From: an uncultured Collinsella sp.
GTDB taxonomy: Bacteria > Actinomycetota > Coriobacteriia > Coriobacteriales > Coriobacteriaceae
Length of the DNA stretch: 15,508 nt
NCBI GenBank assembly: GCA_902470815.1
Contig: CABRHS010000024.1
Coordinates: 1-15,508, forward strand
Direction of reading: 5' to 3'
The notes beneath the pieces were generated by a model. It ran no database searches. It saw only the letters and a list, made by a program, of their open reading frames with translations, and was not told the DNA's origin. A program made the position numbers and the translations under genes. Below are positions 12,880 to 15,508 of this stretch, in pieces; the first letter of the stretch is position 1; every line of letters begins with the position of its first letter.

Positions 12880-14515
12880 AGTGGCGGAAGTGACGCGTGC
12901 CGGTGAAGACCATCGCGATGCCGTGCTCGTTGCAGGCGTCGATGGACTCCTCGTCGCGCACGGAACCGCCGGGCTGGATGATGGCGGTCACGCCATGCGC
13001 GGCGAGCGTGTCGACGTTGTCGCGGAACGGGAAGAAGGCGTCGGAGGCGCAGGCGTAGCCGCCGGCCTCGCGGCCCAGGCGCTCGCAGACCTCGTCGGCG
13101 CGCTGGCAGGCCAGCAGCGCGGAGTCCACGCGGTTGGGCTGGCCGGGGCCCATGCCGATGCCCATCTCGTCCTTGGCGATGAGGATGGCGTTGGACTTGA
13201 CGGTCTTGCAGACCTTCCAGGCGAACATGAGGTCGCGCATCTCGGCGTCCGTGGGCTTGCGCTCCGTGGGGAACGTGAAGGTCGCCGGGTCCTCGTCCAC
13301 GGTGTCGACCCGCTGGACGAGCATGCCGCCGTCGACGGTGCGCATCTCGAGCTTGGCATGACCGGTGGTGGCGCCAGTCGCGAGCACGCGCAGGTTGGGG
13401 CGCTTGGACAGGCGCTCGAGGGCCTCGGGGCTGAAGCTCGGGGCGATCAGGACCTCGACGAACAGCTTATCGCGATCGGCGAAGTGCTCGACGAGCGACA
13501 GCGGGACCTCGCGGTTGACGGCGACGATGCCACCGAAGGCGCTCTTGGGGTCGCAGGCGAAGGCGCGGTCGTAGGCCTCGGTCACATCACCCGCCACGGC
13601 GGAACCGCAGGGGTTCTGGTGCTTGAGGATGATCACGCCGGGCTCGTCGAACTCGCGCACGGCGTTCCAGGCGGCCTCGGCGTCGAGGAAGTTGTTGTAG
13701 GACAGCGGCTTGCCCTGGAGCTGCTCGGCGCCCACGAGGGGAGCGTCGGAGGAGAACAGCGGGGCGTTGGCGGCGTCGAAGCGGTAGACCGCGGCGGCCT
13801 GCTGGGGGTTCTCGCCATAGCGCAGGTCCTGGGTCTTCTCGAGCTTGACGCTCATGGCCGCGGGGGCGGCGAACTCGCCCTCGGTGGTGAGCGGGGCGTA
13901 CGCGGTGCCCTCGATCTGGGCGGCGAGCCAGGTGGAGATGGCGGTGTCGTACGCGGCGGTGGTGGCGTAGACCTTCACCTGCAGGCGACGGCGCGTCTCG
14001 GGCGTGGTGGCGCCGCCGTTGGCGCGCATCTCGTCGAGAACCGCGCTATAGTCGGCCGGATCGGACACAACGGTGACCGCGGCGGCGTTCTTGGCGGCGG
14101 ATCGGAGCATGGAGGGACCGCCGATGTCAATGTGCTCGATGGCGTCCGCAAAGGTGACATCCGGGTTGGCGACGGTCTTCTCGAACTCATAGAGGTTCAC
14201 GCAGACGAGGTCGATCATGCCGATGCCGTGCTCGGCAGCCTCGGCCATGTGCCGCTCGGAGTCGCGGCGCGCGAGCAGGCCGCCGTGGACCTTGGGGTGC
14301 AGCGTCTTGACGCGGCCCTCCATCATCTCGGGAAAACCGGTGTACTCCTCGATCGGCACCACGGGGATGCCGGCGTCCACCAGGACCTTGGCGGTACCGC
14401 CCGTCGAGATGATCTCGACCCCAAACTCATCCGCGAGCGTCTTCGCGAACTCGACCACGCCGGTCTTGTCCGTAACAGAGATCAGCGCGCGAGAGACCTT
14501 CCCCAGGTCAGCCAT
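12878..14515 (-). CDS. purH: Bifunctional AICAR transformylase / IMP cyclohydrolase
   Basis: This cytoplasmic enzyme performs the last two steps of purine synthesis: formylation of AICAR by 10-formyl-THF, then ring closure to IMP. The 545-aa product has the cyclohydrolase (MGS-like) domain at about 1-200, with STGGTAK (37-43), RVKTLHPKVHGG (68-79), DLVCVNLYEF (102-111) and IDIGGPSMLRSAAKN (129-143). The transformylase domain fills the rest, with LRYGENPQQ (231-239), the catalytic Lys-His pair K298-H299 in LKHQNPCG, and a C-terminus ending GTRHFRH, as is typical. Length is normal for the family. GAAGGAGGG precedes the ATG. The 5' leader contains a strong hairpin. It is followed 12 nt later by the 241-aa unknown gene, and no other pur gene is in view. 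Confidence 0.98.
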   Translation of the reverse strand: MADLGKVSRALISVTDKTGVVEFAKTLADEFGVEIISTGGTAKVLVDAGIPVVPIEEYTGFPEMMEGRVKTLHPKVHGGLLARRDSERHMAEAAEHGIGMIDLVCVNLYEFEKTVANPDVTFADAIEHIDIGGPSMLRSAAKNAAAVTVVSDPADYSAVLDEMRANGGATTPETRRRLQVKVYATTAAYDTAISTWLAAQIEGTAYAPLTTEGEFAAPAAMSVKLEKTQDLRYGENPQQAAAVYRFDAANAPLFSSDAPLVGAEQLQGKPLSYNNFLDAEAAWNAVREFDEPGVIILKHQNPCGSAVAGDVTEAYDRAFACDPKSAFGGIVAVNREVPLSLVEHFADRDKLFVEVLIAPSFSPEALERLSKRPNLRVLATGATTGHAKLEMRTVDGGMLVQRVDTVDEDPATFTFPTERKPTDAEMRDLMFAWKVCKTVKSNAILIAKDEMGIGMGPGQPNRVDSALLACQRADEVCERLGREAGGYACASDAFFPFRDNVDTLAAHGVTAIIQPGGSVRDEESIDACNEHGIAMVFTGTRHFRH

Positions 14516-14535
14516 GTGCCCTCCTTCGCACGGGC

Positions 14536-14565
14536 GATGCGCCGCGGCGAGGCCGCATGCGCATC
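14536..14565 (-). promoter_or_regulatory. Two-part hairpin in the purH leader
   Basis: GATGCGC (14536-14542) pairs with GCGCATC (14559-14565), and the inner GCGGC/GCCGC stem closes a 3-nt loop: twelve base pairs in 30 nt. It ends about 8-10 nt before the purH ribosome site. There is no T-run. It may tune purH translation or stabilise the mRNA. I see no purine-riboswitch core (no extended three-way junction). Confidence 0.5.
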
Positions 14566-14754
14566 TACGTCAATCACCCGTCTACTGTACCGCAGGGCGC
14601 AAATCGCGGTGCAGCTCAACCCGCTCGATTTGGAGAAGTTGCCGAGAAACCATGGGGGTTGCGCGAAAAATGGCCCCTGGGCGGCGGGTTCCACGAACGC
14701 GCCACAACACTCGGGCGCGGCGGTGGTAGAAACGTGGGGACGACAGGAGGATGT

Positions 14755-15390
14755 ATGGTCTCGCGCGTAACGTATAGACCCTTCGAGGAAGAGGACTTCG
14801 AGGCAATCGCCGCCATCTTGCAGGAGGCGTGGCACGCCGAGGTGCCCACTCCCGAGTACGGCTTTCTCGAGGCGTGCAACGATCTCTCCTACTCGCTCTC
14901 CATCTCCGCGTTCTCGCAAGTCGCCCTCATAGACGACAAGCCCTGCGGGATCGTGCTGGCGTGCCCGAGCGCCTCGCGCGTGCGCGCCCATAAGCGCTGG
15001 TTCATCATGTCCAAGGAGTACTTCCGCCGCATGCGGGAGCTCGAGCCCGAGGCCGCCGCGGACTATTGGAAGGGCATCCAGCTCACCGAGGCCAAGAACG
15101 ACAAGCTCCTGAACGACAGCGGCTACGCCGGGTCGACCGAGATCACCCTGCTCGCCGTGAGCTCCTCCGCGCGCGGCATGGGCATCGGCAGCGTGCTCAT
15201 CGACGCCGCCACCACCTATCTCACCGAGGCGGGCGCCAACCGCGCGTTCCTCTACACCGACACCGATTGCACCTGGCAATTCTACGAAAGCCACGGCTTC
15301 AAGCGCGCGGGCACCTACCGCAGCACGCGCGAGGAGCGCCGGCTGCTGCCCCGCGAGATGTACGTCTACGGGCTCGACCTGAGCGCCTAG
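14755..15390 (+). CDS. GNAT-family N-acetyltransferase
   Basis: This is the only clearly + strand gene, divergent from purH. It encodes a 211-aa acetyl-CoA-dependent acyltransferase of unknown substrate. The GNAT fold is visible: a first strand and helix (VTYRPFEEEDFEAIAAIL, 5-22), a central insert with many charged residues (about 75-120), motif A ITLLAVSSSARGMGIG (130-145) with the RGMGIG acetyl-CoA pyrophosphate loop, then FYESHGFKRAG (177-187) as motif B. I start at 14755 because AGGAGG ends 4 nt upstream; in-frame codons further upstream overlap the purH leader and are not protein-like. The insert between strand regions is longer than in small GNATs such as RimI, so a small-molecule or antibiotic substrate is possible but not shown. 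Confidence 0.88.
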   Translation: MVSRVTYRPFEEEDFEAIAAILQEAWHAEVPTPEYGFLEACNDLSYSLSISAFSQVALIDDKPCGIVLACPSASRVRAHKRWFIMSKEYFRRMRELEPEAAADYWKGIQLTEAKNDKLLNDSGYAGSTEITLLAVSSSARGMGIGSVLIDAATTYLTEAGANRAFLYTDTDCTWQFYESHGFKRAGTYRSTREERRLLPREMYVYGLDLSA

Positions 15391-15453
15391 GCGCTCGACC
15401 GTCCGTCGCGAAGAGCCCGTCGCCATCCAAGATATGCAACGGCGCCCGCCTCC

Positions 15454-15508
15454 TGAACTGCCTCCCATTTCTTGGACAAGGAAATAGAAGTCCGAGAGAT
15501 GGGAGGCT
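15454..15508 (+). mobile_element. Probable left terminus of an IS3/IS150-type insertion sequence (cut by window edge)
   Basis: The sequence starting TGAACTGCCTCCCATTT and continuing CTTGGACAAGGAAATAGAA resembles, from memory, the left end of IS150-group elements (TGTACTGCACCCATTTT, then TTGGAC, then GAAAT at matching spacing). It starts 63 nt past the acetyltransferase stop. Within it, 15460-15477 and 15490-15507 form an 18-bp hairpin (two G-U pairs as + RNA) around a 12-nt loop. The 3' arm contains GGGAGG, a possible ribosome site for a transposase ORF beyond the edge. Alternatives are the acetyltransferase terminator or a small palindromic repeat. Confidence 0.5.

Noticed and set aside
14516..14754. 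Purine riboswitch or tRNA-like element in the purH leader
   Set aside because: Only a simple hairpin is visible; no three-way junction, conserved loop pair or cloverleaf could be drawn.
12881..14770. A 629-codon open frame on + opposite purH
   Set aside because: It is antisense to an unambiguous purH and has the same Gly/His/Val-rich composition as the other mirror frames.
14482..15468. A 328-codon open frame on - opposite the acetyltransferase
   Set aside because: The + strand frame has a GNAT motif A and a good ribosome site; the minus frame has neither, and it overlaps the start of purH.

Overview
The window is high-GC, gene-dense bacterial DNA with Shine-Dalgarno starts. It carries PTS-driven beta-glucoside genes, three phospho-beta-glucosidases of one family, and purH. 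This fits a sugar-fermenting Actinomycetota, most likely a Coriobacteriia gut or oral organism (Collinsella/Olsenella type). That assignment is inferred from composition and gene style and is not proven. Ten of the twelve other-than-purH-and-acetyltransferase-level calls are familiar families; every gene except the last (an acetyltransferase on +) lies on the minus strand, so the account below runs right to left along transcription.

15508 to 14516: the right edge holds the apparent terminus of an IS3/IS150-like insertion sequence, with an 18-bp hairpin whose 3' arm contains a Shine-Dalgarno-like sequence. Next come a GNAT acetyltransferase (+) and the divergent leader of purH.

14515 to 10200: purH (bifunctional, late purine synthesis) is followed 12 nt later by an unrecognised 241-aa protein with a TTG start. 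Then comes a response regulator / sensor kinase pair of the BceRS (intramembrane-sensing) type. No BceAB transporter is visible in this window.

9987 to 6003: two 6-phospho-beta-glucosidases of family GH1. The second is translationally coupled (TAATG overlap) to a Cof-type HAD phosphatase. The leader of the first holds a 12-bp hairpin and TTGATAC direct repeats. The leader of the second holds a 29-bp imperfect palindrome.

6002 to 4838: a histidine phosphatase whose upstream region carries an unusual repeat cluster (a large inverted repeat plus three tandem 17-mers). Then follows a 369-bp leader with a well-formed antiterminator element.

4837 to 106: a beta-glucoside utilisation cluster of licT (antiterminator), PTS IIBC, GH1 phospho-beta-glucosidase and a single-domain PTS IIA, closed by an intrinsic terminator. 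IIBC has no IIA domain, so the separate IIA probably supplies it. The licT leader has a RAT-like hairpin overlapping the 5' arm of a terminator whose 3' arm also contains the licT Shine-Dalgarno. This suggests LicT autoregulates its own operon by coupled antitermination and ribosome access.

Working model: aryl- or alkyl-beta-glucosides enter and are phosphorylated by IIA-IIBC. The GH1 enzymes split the 6-phosphoglucosides, and phosphatases may recycle phosphosugars. LicT would switch the first operon on when substrate is present.
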